Below are positions 1-7,469 of a stretch of DNA of 64,000 nt, piece by piece. This DNA is from Deltaproteobacteria bacterium (GTDB taxonomy: Bacteria > Myxococcota_A > Polyangia > Haliangiales > JADYYK01). The stretch spans positions 1 through 64,000 of the forward strand of contig JADYYK010000190.1 of NCBI GenBank assembly GCA_020853705.1, given 5' to 3'. Each line of letters starts with the position of its first letter. The first letter of the stretch is position 1. The position numbers were made by a program, and so were the translations under genes. A model generated the notes under the pieces. That model made no database searches. It worked only from the letters and a program-made list of their open reading frames with translations, and was not told where the DNA came from.

Positions 1-274
1 GGCCGCCGCCGCGCAGCCCGTCGCCCGAGGCACCCAGCGTCCTCGGCCGCCAGACCTGAAGCGCACCCACCACGACGCGCCTGGTCTGGCTTCAGGCGCT
101 ACGAGAGCCGCCCACTGGAGCAGCCGGCCCTCGATGCAATCCGGGGCGACTGAGATGTGACGAACGATGAGGGCTCTGCCCAATGGGGCGAGGGCGCAGC
201 CCTCGATGTGATCGACTGACCCCAGGCTCGTACATGTGAGAGAGCGAAGCTCGATCACATGTACGAGCCCGAGG
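1..274. other. Left-edge noncoding stretch with nested inverted repeats
   Basis: I see no convincing gene in this stretch. It holds three dyads: CCTGAAGC at 55-62 against GCTTCAGG at 89-96 (with CAGACC/GGTCTG at 51-56 and 83-88 nested beside it), an imperfect 13-bp pair at 169-181 and 192-204 built on GAGGGCT/AGCCCTC, and the strong hairpin at 218-276 listed separately. The short word CTCGATG recurs. The density of dyads suggests transcription-end structures or a remnant intergenic repeat. This is inference from the sequence alone. Confidence 0.4.
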
Positions 275-276
275 TC
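218..276. terminator. Long perfect hairpin at the end of the CBS/membrane-protein operon
   Basis: Two 22-nt arms (218-239 and 255-276) are reverse complements at 20 of 22 positions, with the inner 15 bp (225-239 and 255-269) perfect, separated by a 15-nt loop. The inner arm reads GGCTCGTACATGTGA. The right arm begins inside the stop codon of the minus-strand gene that ends at 275, so the structure sits where a terminator is expected. There is no clear T-tract on either strand, so it may instead be an mRNA-stabilising hairpin or a binding site. Confidence 0.5.
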
Positions 277-658
277 AGCGCGCGGCCAGCTGGAACCAGC
301 CCGCTCGGGCGCCGACGATCATGAGGGCGATCAGCGCGGCGTTGACGGCCAGACCGATGCGCGCGTCGGGCCAGCCCACCATGCACATGCCCAGCGAGCC
401 GATGGCCAGCCCCAGCGCGGCCGACGGCCACCACGGGGCCCGCGCCAGCGCCGCCACCGCGGCCGCCGCGAAGGCGACCGCGGCTGCCAGCCAGAGCACG
501 CCGAGCGCGCGCACCCCGCCGTCGCCGACATCGACGTGGCCCGCGAAGATGGTGGTCTTGTACGGGATGGGCGCCTTGCCCAGCCTGAACGCGGCCAGGA
601 AGCCGACCACATGCGCGATCCCGTGCGCGAACAGCAGCAAGGCGATGGGGATCCTCAT
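275..658 (-). CDS. Small four-helix integral membrane protein, unknown function
   Basis: A 127-residue very hydrophobic protein. Helices are visible at about residues 1-22, 46-68, 75-92 and 104-122, with a short charged loop (LGKAPIPYKTT) after the first helix. I do not recognise a family motif. The ATG lies 3 nt downstream of the stop of the CBS-domain gene on the same strand, so the two are almost certainly cotranscribed from the promoter near 1409-1424 and share the stress regulon of this island. The gene ends in a strong hairpin. Its role could be a small membrane partner of the stress response, but nothing in the protein fixes this. Confidence 0.8.
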   Translation of the reverse strand: MRIPIALLLFAHGIAHVVGFLAAFRLGKAPIPYKTTIFAGHVDVGDGGVRALGVLWLAAAVAFAAAAVAALARAPWWPSAALGLAIGSLGMCMVGWPDARIGLAVNAALIALMIVGARAGWFQLAAR

Positions 659-661
659 GGC

Positions 662-1396
662 TCACTCTCCTCCCAGGTCGGGCTGCGCGGCCAGGGCATG
701 GTCGAGCACGCGATCGAGGGCACGACCGCGGGTGGCTGGGTCGCCCACGTGCGCACAGCGGAAGCGGATGGGCCCGCGCGCGAACCAGTCGTTCACCGTG
801 GGCGGACGCACCCCGGGCAGGGTCAGCAGCGCGTGCAGGCGCGCGCGCACGTCGAGGTTCTCCTCGGCCCAGATCAGGTGCTCGGGGCGATCGACGCCGC
901 CCGCGATCAGCAGCAGCAGCCCGGGGCCCGCCGGGGCCTGGGCCAGGGCGTCGGTGTGCAGCGCCAGCGCGTCGCTCCAGGTCAGGCCGGTGTCGTCGTC
1001 ATGGTGCGGGAAGCTGGCGGGGTGGCTGACCGGCGCGCCGACCAGGGCGCGCAGGAGATCGAGGGCCGACACCATGCCGTCGAGCTGGCCACGCTGATCG
1101 ATCACGACCAGGCGGTGGTGGCCGCTGCCGGCGATGACGCGCGCGGCCTCGCGCACCGAGGTGTCGCCGTGCACGGTCAGCGCCGGGCTGGTCATGCGGT
1201 CCGACACCAGCGCGCCCAGCGGGGCGGTCAGCAGGGCGTCCCAGGACACCACGCCGATGGGGCGATGCTGGCCGTCGATCACCGGGGCCCCCGAGACGTG
1301 CAGGGCGCCGAGGTGGCCCAGCGCGTCGCTGGCCAGCTCGCCGGGACGCAGGCTGAGGACCTCGGGGTTCATGATCTCCTTGACCTGGATCGCCAT
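662..1396 (-). CDS. CBS-domain pair protein with C-terminal extension
   Basis: A 244-residue protein. Residues 1-120 form two CBS repeats (VKEIMNPEVLSL at the start of the first; VSDRMTSPALTV at the start of the second), the fold that binds adenosine nucleotides and senses energy charge. The remaining ~120 residues (LTWSDALALH onward) are soluble and not assigned by eye. I chose the ATG at 1396 because the first CBS motif starts within ten residues of it; the open frame extends further upstream but has no domain there. A sigma-54 like element at 1409-1424 would start transcription only about 2 nt before this ATG, giving a nearly leaderless mRNA. It is divergent from a universal stress protein gene and shares its upstream dyads. 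Confidence 0.85.
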   Translation of the reverse strand: MAIQVKEIMNPEVLSLRPGELASDALGHLGALHVSGAPVIDGQHRPIGVVSWDALLTAPLGALVSDRMTSPALTVHGDTSVREAARVIAGSGHHRLVVIDQRGQLDGMVSALDLLRALVGAPVSHPASFPHHDDDTGLTWSDALALHTDALAQAPAGPGLLLLIAGGVDRPEHLIWAEENLDVRARLHALLTLPGVRPPTVNDWFARGPIRFRCAHVGDPATRGRALDRVLDHALAAQPDLGGE

Positions 1397-1408
1397 ATCG
1401 AGAGGTTC

Positions 1409-1424
1409 TGCATACCGCGCGCCC
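1409..1424 (-). promoter_or_regulatory. Candidate sigma-54 promoter for the CBS gene
   Basis: Read on the minus strand the site is GGGCGCGCGGTATGCA, matching the -24 GG and -12 TGCA parts of the sigma-54 consensus with the required 10-nt spacing between GG and GC. It is the weakest match of the six found in the island, but the predicted start (~1398) places the two dyads at 1454-1500 at about -64 and -94, the same geometry as elsewhere. That supports it. Confidence 0.5.
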
Positions 1425-1453
1425 AGGGAAGCCGGCGTGGCCACGGCCTGTGT

Positions 1454-1500
1454 GGCGCAAGGACTGCCCCGGGATGGCGAGGTCGCGCAAGGCTTGCGCG
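1454..1500. promoter_or_regulatory. Tandem activator-site pair (UAS) between divergent stress genes
   Basis: Site one at 1484-1500 is a perfect dyad, CGCGCA-AGGCT-TGCGCG. Site two at 1454-1470 is GGCGCA-AGGAC-TGCCCC. Their centres (1492, 1462) are exactly 30 bp apart. For the plus-strand promoter at 1529-1544 they lie at about -63 and -93, and for the minus-strand promoter at 1409-1424 at about -94 and -64, so one pair can serve both directions symmetrically. The layout fits binding sites for a dimeric bacterial enhancer-binding protein. Confidence 0.65.
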
Positions 1501-1528
1501 GCGGCCCAGGCAGGGTCAGGGTTCTGGA

Positions 1529-1544
1529 CGGCACGCGTCTTGAA
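1529..1544 (+). promoter_or_regulatory. Sigma-54 type promoter of the universal stress protein gene
   Basis: The sequence is CGGCACGCGTCTTGAA, matching consensus TGGCACG-N4-TTGC with GG at -24 and the -12 TTG present (final C replaced by A). It is nearly identical to the site at 12908-12923. The predicted start near 1555 gives a 13-nt leader holding the Shine-Dalgarno AGGAGG (1557-1562) before the ATG at 1568. Confidence 0.65.
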
Positions 1545-1567
1545 ACCTGGGGGGGTAGGAGGCAGCG

Positions 1568-2014
1568 ATGAAGACCGAAAAACCTCGCATCCTGGTGGCG
1601 CTCGACTTCTCGGCGCAGGCGCGCAAGGCGCTGGACTGGGCGCTGCTGCATGCGGTCGCGACCCATGGCGAGGTCCATGTCGTCCATGTCGTCGAGTACA
1701 AGCTGGCCGACGTGCTGCCCGCCGCCGACAAGCGGCTGGAGCGCGAGATCGATCAGCTCAAGACCGAGGCCCAGCTGGAGCTCGAGCGCATGGTGCCGGC
1801 GGCGCAGCGCGGCGACCTGCCGCCCTACACGCGCCACATCGCGATGGGCAGCCCGGCCGCCGAGATCCTGAACGTGGCCGAGAGCATCAAGGCCGACGTC
1901 ATCGTCATGGGCAGCCACGGCCGCAGCGGCATGGGCCGCTTCCTGCTGGGCTCGGTGGCCGAGAAGGTGATGCGCCACGCACGCGGCGTGGTGGTCTGCG
2001 TCAAGCCCGAGTAG
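1568..2014 (+). CDS. Universal stress protein (UspA family)
   Basis: A 148-residue single-domain Usp. The N-terminal strand ILVALDFS and the C-terminal nucleotide-binding signature MGSHGRSGMGRFLLGSVA (G-2x-G-9x-GS type) indicate an ATP-binding Usp; DVIVMGSHGR and VVVCVKPE complete the fold. AGGAGG lies 5 nt before the ATG. A sigma-54 type promoter and two activator dyads lie directly upstream. Such proteins are cytoplasmic and accumulate in stasis, hypoxia or energy shortage. It converges with the TauE/SafE gene, whose stop is only 10 nt away, with no hairpin between them. Confidence 0.93.
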   Translation: MKTEKPRILVALDFSAQARKALDWALLHAVATHGEVHVVHVVEYKLADVLPAADKRLEREIDQLKTEAQLELERMVPAAQRGDLPPYTRHIAMGSPAAEILNVAESIKADVIVMGSHGRSGMGRFLLGSVAEKVMRHARGVVVCVKPE

Positions 2015-2024
2015 CTCGCTTCGC

Positions 2025-2756
2025 TCAGTGATGATGGTGCGCGCCCAGCCAGGGTCGCACCGCCAGCCAGGCCGCCAGCACCAGCCAGCCCAGCCCGGCC
2101 GCGCTCGGCGGCAGCCGCGCCGCCAGCCGTGACAGAAGGCGCCTCCCCAGCAGCGGCACCAGCAGCCCAGGCATCGAGGCCAGCGCGAACACGGCCATGA
2201 CGCCGGCGCCGACCAGCGCGTGCTGACTGGCGGCGGCCAGCGCCGCGGCGGCCAGCAGCATGCCGCAGGGCAAGATCCCGGTGGCGACACCGAGCAGCCC
2301 GCCCCGCAGCGGCAAGAGGCGCATCAGGCCAGGCGCGCGCCGCGGGCGCGTGCGCTGCAGCTGGACCAGGGGGCCGCTGGCGGCGGCGCCGGCGCTGGTG
2401 CTGGTGCTGGCGCTGGTGCTGGTGCTGGTGCTGGTGCTGGTGCTGGCACCGGGACGGCGACGCAGCAGGGTCAGGCCGCGCCAGGCCACCGGGATGGCGA
2501 CCAGCGCGACGGTGAAGGCGTGCATGCGGCCGACCGGCAGGCGACACAGGGCGTGGCGGCCCAGGTGGCCCAGGGTGGCGCCCACGGTGGCGTACGAGAT
2601 CAGGCGGCCGATGAAGTAGGCCGCCGTGGACCGCCCCGACAGCTTGCCGTCGCGGCTGCAGCCCGCCAGCGCCAGCGGCCCGCACATGGCGGCGCAGTGC
2701 AGCGAGCCGGCCAGGCCCATGATGACGGCGGCGGACAAGAGCTCGGCGGGCGTCAT
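2025..2756 (-). CDS. TauE/SafE-like (DsbD_2) membrane protein, last gene of the oxidase operon
   Basis: A 243-residue polytopic protein. The N-terminal motif SLHCAAMCGPLA and later GILPCGMLLAA are the conserved cysteine signatures of the DsbD_2 / sulfite-exporter-like family usually found beside ccoI/ccoS and thought to help copper delivery or cytochrome assembly. About six helices are visible. A 14-residue Ser-Thr/Ala-Ser repeat encoded by a hexanucleotide tract sits in the loop near residue 105. The protein ends in four histidines, a possible metal-binding tail. The ATG overlaps the ccoI stop (ATGA). The role in copper handling is inferred from context and family. Confidence 0.85.
   Translation of the reverse strand: MTPAELLSAAVIMGLAGSLHCAAMCGPLALAGCSRDGKLSGRSTAAYFIGRLISYATVGATLGHLGRHALCRLPVGRMHAFTVALVAIPVAWRGLTLLRRRPGASTSTSTSTSTSASTSTSAGAAASGPLVQLQRTRPRRAPGLMRLLPLRGGLLGVATGILPCGMLLAAAALAAASQHALVGAGVMAVFALASMPGLLVPLLGRRLLSRLAARLPPSAAGLGWLVLAAWLAVRPWLGAHHHH
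2391..2447. repeat. In-frame hexanucleotide tract (GGTGCT type)
   Basis: About nine near-identical copies of CTGGTG/CTGGCG. On the coding (minus) strand they read AGCACC, giving alternating Ser-Thr in the cytoplasmic or periplasmic loop of the TauE-like protein. Length changes by whole units would not shift the frame. Confidence 0.85.
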
Positions 2757-4873
2757 GGCGACGGCGCTCCCTGCTCGGGCGGCGCGAAGCCAGCCAGGCG
2801 CAGCGAGCCGGCCACCGTCAGCAGCGACGAAGCCAGCATGCTGAGGCCCGCCCACACCGGCCGCAGCGCCCCTGCCATGGCCAGGCCGAGGAAGACCAGG
2901 TTGTAGATCCCGGCCCACACCAGGTTGCGCCGCGCCAGCCGCAGCGCGCGGCGGGCCAGCGCGATGGTCCACGGCACCAGGCGCAGATCGTCGGCCAGCA
3001 GCGTGACCTGCGCGACGCCGCCGGCGAGGCCGCTGGCCCCCGCGACCGCGAAGCTCGGCCCCAGGGCCGCCAGCGCAGGCGCATCGTTCATGCCGTCACC
3101 GACCATGGCAGCGCGGGTACCCAGCGCCTGCACCTCGGCCAGCTTGTCCTCGGCGCGCAGCCCGGCCTGCCCCGGGATGCCGAGGGCCTCGGCGACCGGG
3201 AGCGTGCGCGAACCGGCGTCGCCGCTGAGGATCAGCGCGCGAATGCCCAGCGTCTTCAGGCCGCGCATGGCCGCGACGGCCTCGGGCCGCACCGCCTCGG
3301 CAACCACGAACCGCGCCAGCACCACACCGTCACGGGTCAGCACCACGCGCCCGCTGCTCGTGCTCGTGCTCGGGCTCGTGCTCGGGCTCGGGCTCGGGCT
3401 CGCCTCTGCGCCCAGCACCAGCGCCCGCCCCTGCTCATCCCTGCCCTTGGCCCCGCCGATCACAAGCGCGCGCTCGCGCAGCCGGGCCGGCGCCACCTCG
3501 GCCTGCAGCGCCAGCCCCACCAGCGCGCGCGCGACCGGATGCCGACTGCCCTCATCCAGCGCATGCACGAGGCCCAGCACCTCCTCGCGCGTGACGCCCT
3601 GCCCCACCACCTCGACCTCGACCGCTCCCACCGGCGCGGTCAGCGTGCCGGTCTTGTCGAACGCCACCACCTCGACCGCCGCCAGCTGCTCCAGGGTGGC
3701 GCCGCTGCGCACCAGCACGCCATGCTGCAGCGCCTTGCGCAGCGCCAGCCACAGCACCAGCGGCGTGGCCACGCCATAGCTGCACGGACAGGCCGCCAGG
3801 ACCACCGCCAGCCCGGTGATGACCGCGCGATCCAGCGGCCCGCGCAGCCCCCACAGCGCCACCGTGCCCAGCGCCAGCGCCCACACCAGCGGGGTCAGCA
3901 GCGCCGCGAAGCCATCTGCCAGGCGCTGCACCCGCGCCGGCCGCTCGCGCAGCTCGCGCGCCAGCGCCGCCAGCCGCTCCAGCGCCGAGTCGCGAGCCAC
4001 GCGCAGCACGCGCCCGTGCAGCGGCCCCGACAGCGGCAGCGCGCCCGCGGGCACGCTGTCGCCCACCTCGAGCAGCACCGGCGCCGACTCCCCGGTCAGC
4101 ACCGCCAGGTTGACCTCGACCCGCGCCAGCACCTCGGCGTCCACCGGCACCGGCCGCTCGGGCAGCACCTGGATCCGCATGCCAGGCCGCAGCAGCGCCG
4201 GCGCGGTCGCCACCAGCTCCTCGCCCGCGCCCAGGTCGCCGGCGCCCGCCCGCACCGGCTCGCCCGCCAGCGCCAGCGACGGCCCCAGCAGCTTGCTGGC
4301 CTGCGACCGCGCGGTCGCCTCCAGATAGCGCCCCAGCGTGGCCAGCATCAGCGCCGACGTCGCGCTGTCGAAGTACACCCCGCCGCCGCCGCGCACCAGC
4401 GCCAGCAGCGACAGGGCATAGGCCGCCAGCGCGCCGCTCACCACCAGCAGCTCCATCGACAGCTGGCGCGCGCGCAGCCGCCCCAGCGCCCGCCGCGTCA
4501 GCGGCACCCCCAGCAGCGCCACCACCGGCGTGGCCAGCAGCGCCGAGGCCCAGCGATAGGCGCCGCGCAACCAGCCCAGCTCGCGCGCCGCGCCCGGCCC
4601 GTAGACATCCTCGGCATACAGGAACAGCGACAGCATCATGATGGCCATCGACAGGATCAGGCTCAGCGTCAGGGCGTCCTTGACGCTGGCGTGATCCTTC
4701 CCGGCCTCGGCCTGGAGCTCGGCCGCCAGCTCGCAGCCATAGCAGCAGTAGGTGCCGCTGGCGGCCAGCAGCCCGCAGTGGGCGCACAGCGGCTGCGCGA
4801 CCTCCGCCCCCGCCGCCAGCGCCGGCCCGGCCAGCCCCGCCCTGCGGGCGGTATCGCCTACGGCGCGCCCCAC
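2753..4873 (-). CDS. ccoI: CcoI/FixI-like copper-translocating P1B-type ATPase
   Basis: A 706-residue P-type ATPase for copper supply to the cbb3 oxidase. The N-terminus carries the Cys-rich metal-binding module (C30, C33, C43, C44, C47). Membrane helices start near residue 66. Core motifs: TGES (260-263), the Cu+ signature CPC (362-364) in ACPCSYG, the phosphorylated Asp in DKTGT (D406), GSRHPVA in the nucleotide domain, and GDGMNDAPAL. The usual HMA domain between the Cys module and the first helix is absent. A Ser-Pro/Ser-Thr tract of about 18 residues interrupts the nucleotide domain. It starts with GTG at 4873, overlapping the preceding small gene by 16 nt; no strong Shine-Dalgarno is visible. 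The stop overlaps the next ATG. Confidence 0.92.
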   Translation of the reverse strand: MGRAVGDTARRAGLAGPALAAGAEVAQPLCAHCGLLAASGTYCCYGCELAAELQAEAGKDHASVKDALTLSLILSMAIMMLSLFLYAEDVYGPGAARELGWLRGAYRWASALLATPVVALLGVPLTRRALGRLRARQLSMELLVVSGALAAYALSLLALVRGGGGVYFDSATSALMLATLGRYLEATARSQASKLLGPSLALAGEPVRAGAGDLGAGEELVATAPALLRPGMRIQVLPERPVPVDAEVLARVEVNLAVLTGESAPVLLEVGDSVPAGALPLSGPLHGRVLRVARDSALERLAALARELRERPARVQRLADGFAALLTPLVWALALGTVALWGLRGPLDRAVITGLAVVLAACPCSYGVATPLVLWLALRKALQHGVLVRSGATLEQLAAVEVVAFDKTGTLTAPVGAVEVEVVGQGVTREEVLGLVHALDEGSRHPVARALVGLALQAEVAPARLRERALVIGGAKGRDEQGRALVLGAEASPSPSPSTSPSTSTSSGRVVLTRDGVVLARFVVAEAVRPEAVAAMRGLKTLGIRALILSGDAGSRTLPVAEALGIPGQAGLRAEDKLAEVQALGTRAAMVGDGMNDAPALAALGPSFAVAGASGLAGGVAQVTLLADDLRLVPWTIALARRALRLARRNLVWAGIYNLVFLGLAMAGALRPVWAGLSMLASSLLTVAGSLRLAGFAPPEQGAPSP
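3354..3404. repeat. In-frame hexanucleotide tract (CTCGTG/CTCGGG)
   Basis: About eight hexamers coding on the minus strand for alternating Ser-Pro and Ser-Thr inside the nucleotide-binding domain of the copper ATPase. The same kind of tract occurs in at least four other genes of the window. Confidence 0.8.
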
Positions 4874-5064
4874 TTGCCCAGATCAGGGACCGCGTAGACG
4901 GCCAGGTAGGCCACCAGCGCCAGCAGCGCCAGGATCCAGGCGATGGTGAACAGCCAGGGCACCGTGGTCCCGTGCACGTAGGCCATCTGCGTCGGGCGCC
5001 GATCGCTGTCGTCCTCGATCAACGCGTCGACGTTGGCCTCTGGCTCACTCCCCGCGGCGCTCAT
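4858..5064 (-). CDS. Small single-helix protein of the cbb3 operon
   Basis: A 68-residue protein. The N-terminal half is acidic and soluble (DALIEDDSDRRP); one membrane helix spans about residues 35-58 and ends VYAVPDLGKWGAP. It overlaps the end of the preceding 94-residue gene by 20 nt and the start of ccoI by 16 nt, so translational coupling is likely. Its position suits a CcoS/CcoQ/CcoH-type accessory subunit, but the sequence does not show a family motif I can name. The ATG at 5064 is the only sensible start. Confidence 0.75.
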   Translation of the reverse strand: MSAAGSEPEANVDALIEDDSDRRPTQMAYVHGTTVPWLFTIAWILALLALVAYLAVYAVPDLGKWGAP

Positions 5065-5329
5065 ACTCGTCCTCCTGCTTCAGGATGTCGAACTTGGCCT
5101 CCTCCAGCCCGCGGAACGCCCCGGTGAGGAAGCACCACGCCAGCAGGCACAACCAGCCCGCGGCGACCACGAAGTACACCGTGACCGGCACGTCGGCGAA
5201 GCCCTGCACCTCCTCCGACCCCAGGGTGAAGATGAACTCCGCGATCTTGTAGGTGAAGGCCACGCCGGTCGCGAGCATCATCACGATCAGCGCGGCGCCC
5301 AACCACCAGTTGCGGCTGCGGGTGCGCAT
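5045..5329 (-). CDS. Small two-helix membrane protein of the cbb3 operon
   Basis: A 94-residue protein with helices at about residues 8-33 (LGAALIVMMLATGVAFTYKI) and 47-68, and a charged C-terminal tail rich in Glu and Lys. Its ATG overlaps the ccoO stop (TGATG), so it is translated with the oxidase. It may be an assembly or stabilising subunit like CcoQ, or a FixH-related protein; neither is proven from sequence. Confidence 0.78.
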   Translation of the reverse strand: MRTRSRNWWLGAALIVMMLATGVAFTYKIAEFIFTLGSEEVQGFADVPVTVYFVVAAGWLCLLAWCFLTGAFRGLEEAKFDILKQEDEYERRGE

Positions 5330-5979
5330 CAGCGGGTCTCCTTCTTCTTGGCGCTGGCGGACGTCGCCGCGGCGCGCGCCGCCCGCGCCTCGGGCGTGGC
5401 CCAGCTGCCCAGCCACTGCACGTAGGTGATGATGGCGATGCCGCGCGCGTTGGGCTCGGCGCCGTCGTAGAACCACGGGTAGCGCGGCATCACCGAGGTC
5501 GGCACCACCTGGGTGGGATCCCAGAAGTGCGCCGCGTGCCAGTCGTTGCCGTGGCGACCGTTCTCGCGAATGAGGTCCGGCCCCACGCGCCGGGTCCCGA
5601 ACAGGTGGGGCAGGAACATCTCGTTCATGTACTCGCCGGCCCACGACACCTTGCCGAAGCGGACGTCCTCGTTCGACACCGGGCGGATAAACTGCGAGTG
5701 GCAGTGCCAGCACGCCTCGGCGATGTAGATGTCGCGGCCCTTGCGCAGCGCCTTGTGGAACGCCGCCGCGGTCGGCTTGCCATAGTGCTTGCCGAACGAG
5801 GCCGGGTAGCGCCGCGCCAGATCCTTGAACTCCGACGACGGCTCGGGAGCGATCTGCTCCAGCGTCTTGTACTCGATGCGCGACAGGTGCGCGACCGGCA
5901 GATAGCCGGTCACCACCGCCGCCAGCGCGAAGCAGAACAGCCCCGCGCCCAGGACCACGCCTGCCAGCTTCTCCTTCAT
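5329..5979 (-). CDS. ccoO: cbb3-type cytochrome oxidase monoheme subunit CcoO
   Basis: A 216-residue membrane-anchored cytochrome c. One N-terminal helix (residues 6-28) is followed by the heme c site CWHCH (C90, C93, H94) in the CcoO-typical context CWHCHSQFIRPV, and the axial Met lies in SVMPRYPW. It passes electrons from a c-type donor to CcoN. ATGA overlap with ccoN and TGATG overlap with the next gene show tight coupling. The Ala/Lys-rich tail is a little longer than usual. Alternative starts upstream in the long open frame belong to the ccoN shadow. Confidence 0.95.
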   Translation of the reverse strand: MKEKLAGVVLGAGLFCFALAAVVTGYLPVAHLSRIEYKTLEQIAPEPSSEFKDLARRYPASFGKHYGKPTAAAFHKALRKGRDIYIAEACWHCHSQFIRPVSNEDVRFGKVSWAGEYMNEMFLPHLFGTRRVGPDLIRENGRHGNDWHAAHFWDPTQVVPTSVMPRYPWFYDGAEPNARGIAIITYVQWLGSWATPEARAARAAATSASAKKKETR

Positions 5980-7469
5980 GACGCCCCCACGGCCGCGCCC
6001 ATCGCCTCGGCCTTCTCGGCCCGCGCCGGGGCACCGGCCTCGGCGGGCTGGCGCGCGGTCATCCACATGTTGTAGGCCATCAGCATCTGACCGCTGACGA
6101 TCGCGATCCCGGAGATCGAGCGCAGGTGCCAGAACGGCATCGACGACACCAGCGACTGCTCCCAGGGCGACAGGTTCTGCCACAGGTAGCCCTGCACCAT
6201 GCCGGCCACCAGCAGGTCGAGGAACATGACCACGATGCCGATGGTGGTCAGCCAGTAGTTCCAGGCGTTGAGCTTGTGGCTCCACCACGCGCGCCCGGTG
6301 ACCTTGGGCCACAGCAGCACCACCGCGCCGATGCACCACGAGCCGAACACGCCGAACATGACCAGGTGGGCGTGACCGACGACCCAGTCCGAGAAGTGGA
6401 TGACCTTCTGGAAGGTCAGCGTGGTCTGGAAGGCGCACTGCAGGCAGGTGATGCCGTACAGCACCATGCCGGTGAAGAAGAAGCGCATCGGCAGGCTGGA
6501 CTTCAGCGCCCCGCCGCTGCCGCGCATGGTCATGAAGAAGTTGGCGATGACGGTGACGACCACCAGCTCGACCGCGATGGTGGACATCACGGCGCCGTAC
6601 TGCGCGTACATCGGGATCGGGCTGAAGAAGAAGTGGTGGACGCCGTTCAGCGGATAGAAGAAGGCCAGGCCCCAGAAGCCCACCAGCGACATGGTGTGGC
6701 TCCAGATCGGCTTCTTCAGGATGATGGGGACGAAGTAGTACATCATGCCCCAGCCCAGCGGCGTGATGGTCAGGCCGACCAGGTCATGGATGTAGAGGCC
6801 GGTGATGGCGGCGCCGCCCGCGCCGGGCACGAAGTACTGCGGCACGAAGTTGCCCATGGCGTAGGTCAGGGGCAGCCAGATCATCATCGCGGAGAAGTAC
6901 CAGAGCGTGACGTAGAGCTTCTTGCCCTTGGCCGCCTTGATGATCGGCGTCGCGAAGTTCGCGATCATCAGCGCGGCGCCCAGGATGATGACGGGATCCA
7001 GGAAGGTCGGGGTCTCGCCCCACTCGATGGCCTGGCCGTAGCCCATCAGGATGGTGACGCCGACCGCGGCGATGGTGGCCTGCCAGGCCCAGAACACGAT
7101 CCAGGACAGCTTCTTCGACAGCACCGGCCGCCCGGTCAGGCGCGGGATGATCCAGTGCATGCAGGCCATGAACAGGTTGAGCAGGAAGCCGTAGGCCACC
7201 GACTGGGTGTGCAGCATGCGCACCCGGCCGGGTGACAACAGCTCCACGCCCGGGAAGGGATACAGCCGCGAGAACTGCAGCGCGTACAGCATGCCGGCGA
7301 ACAGCCCTGCGAAGAAGAAGACGAAGCCGGCGATCATGTGCGCCTTGATCGCCTTGCGGTCGACGAGGGGGCCGGCGCTGGCGTCGGGCGCCGCGCTGGC
7401 CTCGCCCTTGCCGTCGTCCTTGGCCGCGGCCGCCTTGGCCGGGGCCGCCTTGGAAGATGCTGCGCTCAT
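5976..7469 (-). CDS. ccoN: cbb3-type cytochrome oxidase catalytic subunit CcoN
   Basis: The 497-residue heme-copper oxidase subunit I that reduces O2 with high affinity in the inner membrane. Metal ligands are visible: H87 (low-spin heme b), H228 in GLYIHDL and H278/H279 in NGVHHFF (CuB), H366 and H368 in VVGHAHLV (hemes b3 and b), with the helix-VII tyrosine in GMMYYF. About twelve helices follow a 40-residue Ala/Lys-rich N-terminal extension not typical of the family. The ATG overlaps the stop of the cytochrome c gene (ATGA). Neighbours are ccoO and the upstream diheme cytochrome; no canonical CcoP is present. Confidence 0.96.
   Translation of the reverse strand: MSAASSKAAPAKAAAAKDDGKGEASAAPDASAGPLVDRKAIKAHMIAGFVFFFAGLFAGMLYALQFSRLYPFPGVELLSPGRVRMLHTQSVAYGFLLNLFMACMHWIIPRLTGRPVLSKKLSWIVFWAWQATIAAVGVTILMGYGQAIEWGETPTFLDPVIILGAALMIANFATPIIKAAKGKKLYVTLWYFSAMMIWLPLTYAMGNFVPQYFVPGAGGAAITGLYIHDLVGLTITPLGWGMMYYFVPIILKKPIWSHTMSLVGFWGLAFFYPLNGVHHFFFSPIPMYAQYGAVMSTIAVELVVVTVIANFFMTMRGSGGALKSSLPMRFFFTGMVLYGITCLQCAFQTTLTFQKVIHFSDWVVGHAHLVMFGVFGSWCIGAVVLLWPKVTGRAWWSHKLNAWNYWLTTIGIVVMFLDLLVAGMVQGYLWQNLSPWEQSLVSSMPFWHLRSISGIAIVSGQMLMAYNMWMTARQPAEAGAPARAEKAEAMGAAVGAS

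Noticed and set aside
1483..1500. A Fnr/Crp box to explain oxygen control of the stress island
   Set aside because: No TTGAT-N4-ATCAA site was found in the island's intergenic regions. The recurring dyads have a different core (GCA-N5-TGC) and fixed distance to sigma-54 elements.
236..1543. Plus-strand open frame of 435 codons at the left edge
   Set aside because: It is antisense to the CBS and membrane-protein genes, lacks any domain, and starts inside the 218-276 hairpin.
1397..2290. N-terminal extension of the CBS gene (a 542-codon frame)
   Set aside because: It would run antisense through the universal stress protein gene and cover the divergent promoters. The first CBS motif begins exactly at the ATG at 1396.
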